A stretch of DNA of 64,000 nucleotides, from assembly GCF_016920785.2 (NCBI RefSeq), contig NW_024609846.1, positions 122,601,473 to 122,665,472 on the forward strand, read 5' to 3'. The translations under genes were made by a program, and so were the position numbers. The notes under the pieces were generated by a model. It was not told the DNA's origin. It saw nothing but the letters and a program-made list of their open reading frames with translations, and made no database searches. How positions within the stretch are numbered: position 1 is the first letter of the stretch; the number at the start of each line of letters is the position of its first letter. This document shows, one piece after another, positions 43,272 through 54,699 of this stretch. Source of the DNA: Ixodes scapularis. Taxonomy: Eukaryota; Arthropoda; Arachnida; Ixodida; Ixodidae.

Positions 43272-43470
43272 TTTTGCACCGATGCGCTTGGGTTCTTTTT
43301 TGCTGTGTGTTTAGCTTGTACCTTGCCCTCCGGCTTGGCAAACACGCGCAGCTTGACAGTTGTTTGTTGTATGCCTAACAGTTAACTTTTTGTGGGAACC
43401 AGTTGGCGACGAAGCGGAGTGGCATGATTTCGGTTTCGATCGAACAGACGTCTCCGCTCGCGCGACGAAG

Positions 43471-44150
43471 CACGTGCAACTGCAAGCTGCCGAAGTTGCC
43501 CTAAAGTGCACGCGAACATGATTGCACAACAGAGGCACCAGCCGTGACGCTTGCAATTCATTTCTTTACGTTTGCTTACTTTTGAATCACGTGCAACTGC
43601 AAGCTGCCGAAGTTGCCCTCACGTGCATGCGAACATGATTGCACGACAGATGTACCAGCCGTGACGCTTGCAATTCATTTCTTTACGTTAGCTTACCTTT
43701 AAAGCACGTGCAACTGCAAGCTGCCGAAGTTGCCCTCACGTGCATGCGAACATGATTGCGCGACAGAAGCACCAGCCGTGACGCTTGCAATTCATTTCTT
43801 TACGTTTGCTTACTTTTGAAGCACGTGCAACTGCAAGCTGCCGTAGTTGCCCTCAAGTGCATGCGAACATGATTGCACGACAGATGTACCAGCCGTGACG
43901 CTTGCAATAGACCGATCTCACCAAACGTTGCACGCATGCGTGACGCCGCCATAACTGTAGTTCATAGGATGCAGATGCGAGTTCACGAGACAGCTCATGT
44001 CGCCTCGTGCTCTGCTCGCCTAGAGATCCAGCGGGGTTGTCGCGCGTGCAGAAAGACTACAGCTTCCACGATGCATGGCGGCAGCGGTGGCGTACTCAAA
44101 CTAGCTGGTAAGATCGGTCTATTCATTTACGTTTGCTTACTTTTGACGAA
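43471..44150 (+). repeat. 117-bp tandem repeat, about four units
   Basis: CACGTGCAACTGCAAGC starts at 43471, 43588, 43705 and 43822, a constant 117-bp period. Each unit also carries GAACATGATTGC and CAGCCGTGACGCTTGC. The last unit is split by the MITE at 43909-44120 and ends near 44150. The unit is unrelated to the 321-bp LINE repeat. Confidence 0.85.
43909..44120. mobile_element. 212-bp MITE with AT duplication
   Basis: The ends are AGACCGATCTCACC and GGTAAGATCGGTCT. Neighbouring 117-bp units show the unoccupied GCAATTCATT, which proves the duplicated bases are AT (43907-43908, 44121-44122). A 2-bp AT target fits ISL2EU-type elements. No coding capacity. Confidence 0.75.
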
Positions 44151-44357
44151 AATCTAACACGTGGGGAACCAGTAAAACGGTGGCAAACGGTTGTTCAGAA
44201 TTTCTCGGCAACGCCTACAGCACTGAACACTTGTGGGATGTCTCAAAGTCTCTTTGGAGACACTGAAAGTGGACGTTCATTACTTGCCGAAGGCAAAGCG
44301 AGGCTTACAGCAGCTTTGCAGAAATTTCCAAAAAGCAAAAATAAAAGCACCCGCTAG
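44136..44357 (+). CDS. Candidate terminal exon, unknown protein
   Basis: An open stretch of 74 codons ends at TAG 44355 and reads like genuine protein (WQTVVQNFSATPTALNTCG, SLFGDTESGRSLLAEGKARL, a Lys-rich end). It has balanced composition and no repeat-family motif. A-rich AATAAA-like sequence occurs just before the stop. The upstream border is unclear because it abuts the 117-bp array; a splice acceptor may lie within 44120-44175. No family is recognised. It could also be a fragment of an unrecognised transposon protein. Confidence 0.3.
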   Translation, partial: LTFDENLTRGEPVKRWQTVVQNFSATPTALNTCGMSQSLFGDTESGRSLLAEGKARLTAALQKFPKSKNKSTR

Positions 44358-44925
44358 TTTTAATGTACCTTTTTCTTGTGTACAATTTCGGATTGCACTG
44401 CAGTAACGTGTTTCATTAGTCGGAGAGTGCTTCAATTTATTATATTATATAACTAGTCAACCTAATGCTGTGATATTTACTAACTAAGCCGGTCATTTTC
44501 AGATAAATTTCAATATGTGCAGTTTGGTTCTTATTTATCTATAGCGGGTACATATATCATTTAACTGAAGCGTTCGAAAATGCGTCATGTCACTGGCACT
44601 TCAGTTACATGTTGGAAGACTCCCAGGTTGCCTAACTTGACCATAGATTGTTTACTGCGGTGAGCAAGGTGCCCTTAATTTGTCCAGCGCTTAAAACGAA
44701 TATTTGGTTTTATTTTTCTAAGAACATCTGCTTTAAAAGCCACTTTTGCTGATCCAAAACACTGTTTTGGCTGCTCCAAAAGTCACATTTACTGCTATAA
44801 AACACTGTTCGGGCTGCTCCAAAGGCCAGTTCTGCTGCTCCAAAACACTGTTTTGGCTGCTTCGAAAGGTGCTCCAAAACGACTTATGCCAATCACATCA
44901 CTGAAGCAACAAAAAAATGCGAAAG
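44358..44925. other. No gene; short degenerate CTGCTCCAAAA repeats
   Basis: 44745-44880 consists of loose repeats of AAAACACTGTTTTGGCTGCT with a period near 55. The rest is AT-rich with no recognisable feature. Confidence 0.5.
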
Positions 44926-45577
44926 GGACCGAATATTCGATGGAGTTAAAGACTACCAACGTACCAACTCGCCCAGTTATTCTTTGTCAAAGAATAATTG
45001 CCAATGGTAATAAATAAATAAATGCCAACTTTTAATTGGGTACAAATTTGTAATTGATGCAATATGGCCCTACCCTGCTCTGGTGCTTTGATGATATCAG
45101 GTAATGTGTAAATGTATAGAATAGTTCATAGCAACCATTTATGTCCGACCTATTATATTGAATATTTTCTCTAAAAGCTCGGAGTTGTATAAAAAAAAAA
45201 GTGCTCATCATAAATTAAGCCGCACCACTGAATGTGTAATAGCGTGTGACTTGTATTTATGTTCTCAGCTAAAGAAAAGGATGCATTCAAAAAGGGACAA
45301 TCATTTTGTTTCCTCTGTGTTAGAGCTTCTTTCAGGTAAAGGCAAAACGTGAGTGTCTACGTCTAAAAGAGTGGAATTGACATTTCCCGCAGGGATGCAG
45401 GCCTGACTCAGTTTGGCCAGCAGGTTGCAACCTATGGGAACCTGCAGGGAGGTGCATCACAAGAGTAAAAGTGACGTCCGCGGACTGATCTCTATTATGG
45501 TTGGTTGGATGGTGCATTGAGCAGCCAGGTATGAAGCCACCGGAAGTAAGCGGCCTGTCTCGATAGCGAGCGCTTGA

Positions 45578-45999
45578 ACTAATGTGGCGATGCAGACGAG
45601 TTGGTTATGCATGTTGAAAGTAGTGAAAGCGCACAATAAAGACGAATACGAAGACGGAGAGGAAAACAGGACGAGCGCTGACTATCAACTGAATTTTTTA
45701 TTGGAAAAAATAGAAACAGCAAAATAAAACCAGGAAAAGCCACAAATACTACAAATGTGACCAGATAAGTGTATCAGTCAGCCCTCACTTTTCCTTCACG
45801 AAAAGGAAGTGGACTTCATTGACACGTGTGGTGGCCGAGTCATTGATGACTAGTCACATTTGTAGTATTTGTGGCTTTTTGCTGGTTTTATTTTGCTGTT
45901 TCTATTTTTTCCAATAAAAAATTCAGTTGATAGTCAGCGCTCGTCCTGTTTGCCTCTCCGTCTTCGTATTCGTCTTTATTGTGCGCTTTCAATACTTTC
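45578..45999. mobile_element. Palindromic insertion with 13-bp duplication
   Basis: AGCGAGCGCTTGA flanks it exactly (45565-45577, 46000-46012). The right arm keeps a single copy (53756-53768 region). Inside, two arms of about 160 bp face each other around a 120-base loop, with landmarks AAGCGCACAATAAAGACGAA and TTCGTCTTTATTGTGCGC. A long target duplication is more typical of target-primed retrotransposition than of DNA transposons. Confidence 0.65.
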
Positions 46000-47762
46000 A
46001 GCGAGCGCTTGACAGGATTTTCAACTCTCCCGAATGCTGGTTCGAAGAGCGTTCAGGGCGCTGGGTTTTTTCTTGTCATCCCACGAGAGCCTGGTTTGTG
46101 CGGAGTAACAGTGCATGCGAACACGAGAAGTCTCCTGGGAAGCCATTCGATGTGAAAATTGTGAGATTCTATTTTATCAAAACGTGCGTATGTCCGACGT
46201 TCAGATGTCTTATTTTTGGGATTTCATCCAGAACTAATCTCTGTGGCTCACTGGCACATGCGGAGAAGTGCACTGAACAAAGCAAATCCATCGCAATGGT
46301 GACTTTGCGAGCGCTTTGAAAGATCTGAATGGCATAAACGACTTTATTTTTGCGAGTTCAATATTCCATACATTTTATTAAGTGTTAGTGTTGGGAATAT
46401 TTTGCAGGTACAAAATTTCGCAATCAGGAATAATGTTCAGTGCATTGGTACTCCTGGGGTTACTTTTTTGCATGACCAATTTTAAGCCATTTGGATAAAC
46501 TCGCGAAAACTAAGCCTTCGCAAAAATTATGTCGCTTACTGTAGTACAATGAATCTTGAAACCAATATCGAATACCGTATTATACGAAACTTCTCAAATA
46601 CAATGTTAATATTAGCACACTCTTGAAAATGGCCCTTCTCAAATGTTTTTGTTGTGGCCTTCATCAATCCATAAGTGCTTAAAATGTAGCAACTGCAACC
46701 TTGAATCTAGAAAAGGCTATTGTTTGTGATACATTTTCTTTATGGTGCCTAAGATTTGAGGTAATAATTGTGCCCCGCAATGAACACTATTACCTGTACT
46801 ATAGCCCTGGGCATACGAAAAAGGCACACCACCAATGTCTGACACATTAGGCTTTCAGAAATGCTATTGTCCTATTTTCCTCACCCTTGTGTCAGGATGA
46901 AGTTATTACTATCTTGCCTTCCTCACATAGTGGTCCTTTGAGCGAGTTATGTGATGTTATATCATAGGGTAATTTTCTCTTCTCTTTTTACGCAGAATGT
47001 AATGGTGCGCCATCATTACAAAGGAGAGTGTACAGTGAGGCAGTCTCGGAAACTTGAATAAAGTGATAAGTAGGATTTTAATTTCTGTCTTATCAATTGC
47101 GTGAAGAACACTGATCATAAAGTTTGCATGCTACACATACATACTTCCAGTTGAAAAATGCAATGCACCTTTTCTTTATGACTTTTCTCACACAGTGTCA
47201 GAAGACTCTGGTACGTCATTTCTGCGAAGGATGTTTTGAAATAGAGCTGCCAACGACTTCCTTGTAACTTTCACGTACATAGCCGCAAATCAAAATGGCG
47301 ACTCTCCTAGTCAGTGTTGGAAAACGGCAGTACATCATTTTCACGAGCGAAGATTTGGAAATGATTCAATTGTCATTTTAACGTCTATGCTGGCAACTTA
47401 AAAAGGCAGTGCCTCTTTTTTTTACAACTTTTCCCACGTAATTTTATAACATGATTGTACGTTATTTCGACGAGAAATGTTTGGAAATGCAGCTGCCAAG
47501 ACTTTCCTCGTAAATTTCCTGACTCATTTTTAGGAGTGCATCTCCCGACCGTGGCGCCTCTGCATTATCATCAATTAAGTTGTCAACGGCGTTTCTTAAC
47601 ATTTCTCGAGAATGGAGCTATATGTCATGAAATTTCACAAGTTGGAATCCAGCCGTTCAAGGAAACACCTTTGAAAAGTCAGCTTTTTAAATGCAGGCGC
47701 CGATATTTTCTGGCAAATTTTAGAGCGTTCTTTTCATTCAGAACGCCCGACAAACACGGCCT

Positions 47763-48396
47763 CCCAGATAACTTGCACCATACTTAAAGACATCGGAGTG
47801 CTCTGCAGGAGTGAAATCAACTGTCTTGAGAAAGTGCACAAATATTTTTAATGCGCCTGGTTATTAAATAACTAAGATTAATCAGCTAACCTTTCAAATA
47901 TTCGTTTAAAGACAAGATGTCAATTGTAAAGTTGCAGGGCGCATTGAGAAACACCTAATTAAAGTGTTTTAAACATAACACGCTTTCGTGCTTTTTCCGG
48001 CCTTCAGAGAACGCACATTCGCGGCACTCCGCGCGCCGTGATTGGGAAAACAAATTGTCACGCGGTTTTTTTTTTTTTTTTTTTTTTTTGTATTTCGCGG
48101 GCGTTTTTTGAAGGCTAGGAAAAGGGAGCGTGCAATGTGTACCTTGTTGAAAATAGTTTAATTGGGTGTTTCTTAGTGCGCTCTACAACTTTACAATTTA
48201 CACCTCGGCTTTTAAACGAAGATTTCAAAAGTTAGCTTGTAATTCTTAATTAAATAACTAGGCGCACTAAAACAATTTCGTGCACTTTCGCAAGAGACTT
48301 GCTAACAGCGTAAAGTTGGTTTCACTCCCGCAGAACGCCCGTTCTTTTCTTTTTTTTTTGTTTTGTTTTTTGTAAAGTTGGTGCAAGTTATCTGGG
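47763..48396. mobile_element. Foldback MITE, left-arm copy
   Basis: Ends CCCAGATAACTTGCACC / GGTGCAAGTTATCTGGG with inner arms of about 300 bp. It contains a T-run at 48068-48089. It predates the inverted duplication because a matching copy sits in the other arm. Confidence 0.7.
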
Positions 48397-48404
48397 ACAA
48401 TGTA

Positions 48405-48637
48405 GTGGTAGTGTACATATAGTACACTGAAAGCATACATGTAGTGTACTAAATGTACACTTACATTATGCTAAATGTACACTGAGGTGCACTTATGGTA
48501 TACTACATATGTACTTGGGGTGTACTAAAACTATACTATTTCGTTTCATAAAAGTGTGAAACTAGTACGATTTTAGTACATACCCTAAGTTCACTATTAG
48601 TGTACATTTAGTATACTGATTTTGAACGACTTCTCAC
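48405..48637. repeat. AGTGTACT/AGTATACT word array, left arm
   Basis: Dense short palindromic words of the type AGTATACT, AGTGTACT and TAGTACAC in both orientations, ending in GTATACTGATTTTGAACGAC. The same array occurs at 51631-51845 and, diverged, at 57350-57640. Confidence 0.65.
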
Positions 48638-50669
48638 GAAGGGTAGGAAGGCGCTCTGCCTTGTAACCCAAAATGTGTTGCATGTCAGTAACCTTTGAAC
48701 CTTTTATGGGGTATTCCGAATTCCCTTCATTGATTTGTCAATTAAAAATTCCCTAATATTACCCTTTTTGGTGGGGTCACAGCTGACACCCTTTTTGTAG
48801 TTGCAGTTTCAGTTGTGGTTGATGTCCCGGTCAATGCAGCAACCGCAGTCTCAGCAGTGGCCGGCATCACAGTTCTAGTCATGGCTGGCGTCCTTGGCCA
48901 CACTGATGGGTCGGCAACCAGCGAGTTTAGAGCCGATCAGGCTGGGTCCAACCCTGCTTCATAAAATTCTGCTGCCTCCTGAAAATCCAAATAATAAAAA
49001 AGGAGCAGTGTCTCCTGTTGTGCCCTTCTGGCACCGTTGACAACCTATAAGACCATGTTATTATCAAAGCATAATAGAATGAAAGTAGCGAGAATAGAGA
49101 GTGAAAAAACTTGAAACGACACTCAAATGCCACAAAATATAAAGCTCAGCCAGGAAAATTTTCTGTTGGCTGCCGGCACTGCTGTGCAAATGCAGGTGAA
49201 GAGAAACCAAGTCAAGGTAGAAACATGTATGTTTAAACATTTTTCCTAGCATTTTAAAAATGTTTAGTGCGCTTACCCCAAAGCAACCCCTTAACTGGGG
49301 AGTGTGCACCTAGCTGCACTTCTAAAGGGGCGCCGCACACTTCACTTTCCTCGGATCGATAAACCATGCCCCCAAATGCATGTCAACATTTTGGCTGAGG
49401 ATGTGGGTGTTGTCAGTTGTAGAACACAACACAAAACATGCTTAGTTTGATTAGCATCTGCCAGATTGCAAATAGTTTTATTGTTTTGGCTGAAAATATT
49501 TCCCTTCTCTGGTTCTTAAATATCAGTGCTTGGAAATGCCACTAAACTTCGATGAATGCGGTAGTTGCAGCATTGCTTGAGAGAAGGAACGACTATAACT
49601 AAGACAAAAGCACACCCTGGCCGAGAGTAAAGCACGGTTCGAAGCAAAAAGTGTTTGCCTTTTCTGTTTTACTTTTATATGAACTAGTTATCACAATTCA
49701 GCCAATCGCAAGTGTCCTTTTCGATAGCAGTCGATGAGGCATTTTCTGTTATGGAGGGGTAGCTTGAAATTCGAGGACCGAGCCCCTTTCGTCCCTTCAA
49801 TTTCGCCTCGCCAGGATTATGAACTGTCTTTCTTCAGCGGAAAGTTCAGCTAAGGAAGTGGCGTGTTCCGATCTTAAATCACATTTTTAACAGGAAAATA
49901 TGCGTTGCATGAGCAAGATTTTGTTTTGATTTTTTAAGATGATTTTGTTTTGTCTCACCTTAGCAAAGACTTTTGTTGGCCACACATGCTAAAACCGCGA
50001 GCTAATTGTTTTGTATGACGCGTCGGAGATTGTACGAGTGCTCGTGCAGCCCAACCGCCAGTCAGGGCTACTATCTCGCATAGCACAACCTTGGCAGTTA
50101 GTCTACGCTAAAGTGAGATGAAGTATAGGGCCTATAGGAGTTATCACTGAGAACATATGATCTCAGAAACCACGTTAGTGCAGCTTTGAGAGGTTAAAAG
50201 CCAACACCCACGGTGCACCTCCTGTCGGAAAGAAGATCCCATCCCAATGTTTTTCTCATTCTCTTCCAAAGCAGCGGATCTGGAAGCTAACTTCCGTTGA
50301 ATGGAGGAATGGTTTTCCTTCTCCTTCGGGTGGAAAGCAGAAATCGAGGGTCGGTTTCCTTCTTTGTCGTTTTATGTCAAAATTTAACTACAAAGTCCGA
50401 CCGAAAACCAGAGAGGACGAAACAAGCCTAGGAATTGAATAACAGGACAGCCATTTCAACAGCGTAATTACAAGCTAAATATAAACGCGCATCATTGATT
50501 GTCTTTAAACACCTTTTATCTCAACCATCCCGCGATCCTATGTATTATGTGATGTCATGCAGCAGCAACGGGTTTACCCCTTTCTATTTGCGAAATTCAA
50601 TGTGTAGTATTACATCTACACTTAAAACAAATTTTACAAATATTAGGGCATCCTACGATCAACCAAGAA

Positions 50670-51330
50670 TTATAAGCATGTAGGGCGGCAAAGGTAGCGG
50701 GATCGGCGATAAATCGAGTGGCAAAAAATGGTACCTGCCCGTATGTGCCTGATATGTTCGTCAAAGGTGTATTGTAGTGACGCACTATATCGTGCCAAAT
50801 GGAAAAGAACAGCTCCGCCTGTGTGAGAAGTCAGAACGACATTTCTGAATATTCCGATGACAGACTCCGACGCAGACGAAGAAGTTCCAGCGGCTGCCAT
50901 GTTTGCTTTCGCTAAGGGCATATGACGTCACCGTTCAAAAGGGCGCAATAAGCCACGTTGCTGCATACAGTAAAATTCTATAAAATCTTTCTGAAATCTG
51001 TCCGTGCCGAGAGTTAAGCATACACAGACAGAAATAAGGACAAAAAGTAACTGATCGGATAAATGAATCACACGACACGCAGACGAAATCTGTTGGGACA
51101 AGAGCACCCTCGTGAAGCAACCGCGTTGCACCATTTCTTGTCTGCAGAAAACATGGCTCTCGTAGCTCCTTCATCGGCTGCATCTGCATTCCCCATCGAA
51201 ATTTTCAAAAATCTTGTTCTACTTCTTGCGGACACAGAGTCAGGCTTTGAAGTTTGTCACAAGAGCATGCACCTCTAAAATATACCTTTGACGTAAATGT
51301 GAGGCAAGTATGAGCATGGTACCGATTTTT
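50670..51330. repeat. Small diverged palindrome in the spacer
   Basis: The minus strand from 50899 leftward and the plus strand from 51150 rightward resemble each other, including ATACACCTTTGACG / ATATACCTTTGACG and GGTACCATTTTTT / GGTACCGATTTTTT. Short frames on opposite strands begin with similar residues (MAAAGTSSSAS and MALVAPSSAAS). The 250-bp centre is unrelated. It may be an old MITE or a promoter-like inverted unit. Confidence 0.4.
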
Positions 51331-51630
51331 TCCAGCTCGACTTACCGGAGACCCCGCGTGATCAGCACAAAGGCTTCTACTTGAGGTTCACGACAAAATA
51401 TCACTTTAATGTGCCTGGAGTAAGTAATTAGTAGAAAAGCTAAATAAAAAACTTGCCTGCTTTTTCTACATATGCACAAAGTGCCATTTGCAGCTGCACA
51501 TTGAGCAGCTGGCACTGAATCAAAGCTTCTGTTTTCTTGTGCAGCTTCAGCAATACTTATGCATGCTTCTTCTGTGGCACGAATCCTTCACTGCCACACT
51601 GGATTTTTTTTTTCAGGAGTTCCACCCCAT

Positions 51631-51845
51631 AGTGAAAAGTCGTTCAAAATCAGTATACTGAATCTATACTAATAGTGAACTTAGGGTATGTACTGAAATC
51701 GTACTAGTTTCACATACACCCCAAGTACATATGTAGTATATCATAAGTGTACCTCGAGTATACTTGTAGCGTACTATAAGTGCAAGTTTAGTACACTACA
51801 TGTGTGCTTTTAGTTTACTAAATGTACACTACGAGTATATATATG
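51631..51845. repeat. AGTGTACT/AGTATACT word array, right arm
   Basis: Mirror of 48405-48637. Confidence 0.65.
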
Positions 51846-51853
51846 CGGAGTGT

Positions 51854-52476
51854 CCCAGATAACTTGCACCAAACTTAAAAAAAACAAAAAAAACGGTGCG
51901 TTCTGCGGGAGTGAAACCAGCTGTACGTGTTAGAAAGTCTCTTGCGAAAGTGCACGAAATGGTTTTAGTGCGCCTATTTATTTAATTAAGACTAACAAGC
52001 TAACTTTTGAAATCTTCGTTTAAAAGCCGAGGTGTGAAATGGAAAGTTGTAGAGCGCATTAAGGAACACCCAATTAAACCATTTTCAACAAGGTGCACTT
52101 TGCATGCTCCTTTTTACTAGCCTTCAAAAAAACGCCCGCGAAATACAAAAAATACAGCGTGACAACTCGCTTCCCCAATCACGGCGTGCGAGCGCGCCGC
52201 GAATGTGCGTTCTTTGAAGGCCGGAAAAAAGCACGAAAACGTATTATGTTTCAAACACTTTAATTGGGTGTTTCTCACTGCGCCCTGCAACTTTACAATT
52301 GACATCTTGGCCCTTAAAATAATATTTGAAAGGTTAGCTCATTAATCTTAGTTATTTGCATAACCAGGCGCATTAAAAAAATCTGTGCACTTTCTCAAGA
52401 CGCTTGCTAACGACAGTTGATTTCACTCCTGCAGAGCCTTCCGGTGTTTTTTTAAGCATGGTGCAAGTTATCTGGG
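51854..52476. mobile_element. Foldback MITE, right-arm copy
   Basis: Same ends (CCCAGATAACTTGCACC) and body as 47763-48396. It lacks the long T-run of the left copy. Confidence 0.7.
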
Positions 52477-54459
52477 ACGCCGTGTATGTCGGGCGTTCTG
52501 AATGAAAAAAACGGTCTTAAATTGGCCAGAAAAATCGACGTCTGCATTTAAAAAGCTGACTTTTCAAAGGTGTTTCTTTGAACGGCTGTATTTCAACCTG
52601 TGAAATTTCATGTCATATAGCTCCATTCTCGTGAAATGTTAAGAAGCGCCGTTGACAACTCAATTGATGATGATAATGCAGAGGCGCCACCATCGGGGAA
52701 TGCACTCTTAAAGATGAGTCAGGAAATTAACGAGGAAATCTTTGGCAGCTCTATTCCTCGTGAGAATGACGCACCGGCGTCTTCTGAAACTGTGTGAGAA
52801 AAGCCATGAAGAGGTGCATTGCATTTTTCAGCTGAAAGTATGTATGTGTAGCATACAAACACTATGGCCAGTGTTCTTCGCGTAATTGATAAAACAGAAA
52901 TTGCAATCCTACTTTTCACTTTATTCAAGTTTCCGAGCCTGCCTCACTGTACACTCTCCTTTGTGATGATGGTATGCCATTACATCCTGCGTAAAAAGAG
53001 AAGAGAAAATTACCCTATGCCACTCTATAATAGAACATCACGCAATTCGCTCAAAGGACCACTATGTGAGGAAGGCAAGATAGTAACAACTTCATCCTGA
53101 CATGTCAGACATTGGTGGTGTGCCTTCTTTGCATGCCCAGTGCTATGGTACAGGTAATAGTGTTCATTGCAGGGCACAACATTTATTACCTCAAATCTTA
53201 GGCACCATAAAGAAAAGAAAAAGAAAAGATTCAAGGTTGCAGCTTCTACAATTTAAGCACATGGATTGATGAAGGCCACAACGAAAACATTTGAGAATGG
53301 CCAATTTCAGGGCTGTGTGTGCTAATAATAAAATTGTATATTAGAAGTTTAGTATAATACGGTATTCGATATTGGTTTTAAGATTAATTGTACAAGTGTA
53401 AACGACCTCATTTTCGCGAAGGCTTAGTTTTTGCGAGTTTATCGAAATTGCTCAAAATTGGTTATGCAAAAAAGTAACCCCATGGATACGAATGCATTGA
53501 ACATTACTCCTGATTGCAAAATTTTGTACCTGGAAAGTATTCTCAACCATAACACTTCATAAAATGAATGAAATATTGAGCTCGCGCAAACAAAGTCGTT
53601 TATGCCATTCAAACCTTTCAAAGCGCTCGCAGAGTCACCATTGCGATAAATTTGCTTTGTTCAGTGCGCTTTTCCGCATGTGCCAGTGCGCTGCAGAAAT
53701 TAGTTCTGGATGAAATCCCAAAGTTCGAACCAGCACTCGGGAGAGTTGAAAAGCCTGTCAAGCGCTCGCTATCGGGACAGGCCGCTTACTTTCGGTGGCT
53801 TCATCCCTGTCCGCTCGATGCATCATCCAGCCACCCATGATAGAGATCAGTGGGCGGACGTCACTTTTACTCTTGTGATGCAGGTCCCTGCAGGTTCCCA
53901 TAGGTTGCAACCTGCTAGCCCAACTGAGTCATGCCTGCAGCCCTGCGGGGAATGTCAATTACACTTTTTTAGATGTAGACACCCACATTTTGCGTGTACC
54001 TGAACGAAGCTCTAACACAGAGCAAACAAAATGATTGGCCTTTTTTAATGCCTCCTTTTGTTTTGCTGAGAACACACATACAAGTCATACGCTATTACAC
54101 ATTCAGTGGTGCGGCTTAATTTATGAGAAGCACTTTTTTTATATAACTTCGAGCTTTCAAAGAAAAGATTCAATATAAGGGTCGGACATAGATGGTTGCT
54201 ATGAACTATCCTATATATTTACACATTATCTGATATCATAAAAAAACTAGAACAGGGTAGGGGTGTACTGCATCAATTAGAGATGTCTAACCAATTAAAA
54301 GTTGGAATTTATTTAATTTATTAGTATTGGCTATTATTCTTCGACAAAGAATAACTGGGCGAGTTGGTACGTTGGTAGTCTTTTAACTCCATCGAATATT
54401 CAGGTCCTTTTAACATTTGTTCATGCTTTTGCTTTTTCTAACTGCTCTGCCTTTTGTAG

Positions 54460-54696
54460 CGGCTTTCGCCGCCACTAAAAAACGTGACATCCAAACTCAC
54501 TTTATTCACAACACACAATCGGAAACTTGGAAAGCGTGCCGCTTCGGCATACGCAAAGAGATCGTCCGTCTCTACGGCACAGGCATCAGCATGGGCAAGA
54601 AATCATGCTGCTCGCTCTCGTAACGTTTTTCTCGCTCCCGCTTTATGGAACAAATCGTTGGCGAGAGACTGTTGGAACCACACGTCAGAACTAGCA
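54460..54696 (+). CDS. Candidate terminal exon, unknown protein
   Basis: A strong 3' splice site precedes it: a long pyrimidine tract with CTAAC and then TTTTGTAG|CGG (AG at 54458-54459). The following frame is open for 78 codons to TGA at 54694 and is rich in basic and small residues (KLGKRAASAYAKRSS, NVFLAPALWNKSLARDCW). A second frame is open over part of the same stretch (to 54621), so the phase is not proven. It sits just outside the right edge of the giant inverted repeat. No family is recognised. Confidence 0.3.
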
Positions 54697-54699
54697 TGA

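Larger units (their letters stand above)
44926..54407. repeat. Giant inverted repeat, 9.5 kb
   Basis: The left arm 44926-48637 and right arm 51631-54407 run antiparallel and match over nearly their full lengths, with a 2,993-bp spacer. Outer edges are GGACC...ATATTCGATGG and its mirror; inner edges are GATTTTGAACGACTT and its mirror. Length differences come from a 422-bp insertion, a segment near 46052-46213 and extra diverged tandem units at about 47218-47490, all in the left arm. A MITE is present at the same place in both arms. No transposase and no target duplication were found, so either a very large non-autonomous element or an inverted segmental duplication is possible. Confidence 0.8.

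Noticed and set aside
48780..48962. Plus-strand open stretch of repeated Val/Ala-rich residues in the inverted-repeat spacer
   Set aside because: It looks like simple GTTGCAGT-type repetition; no start and no family.
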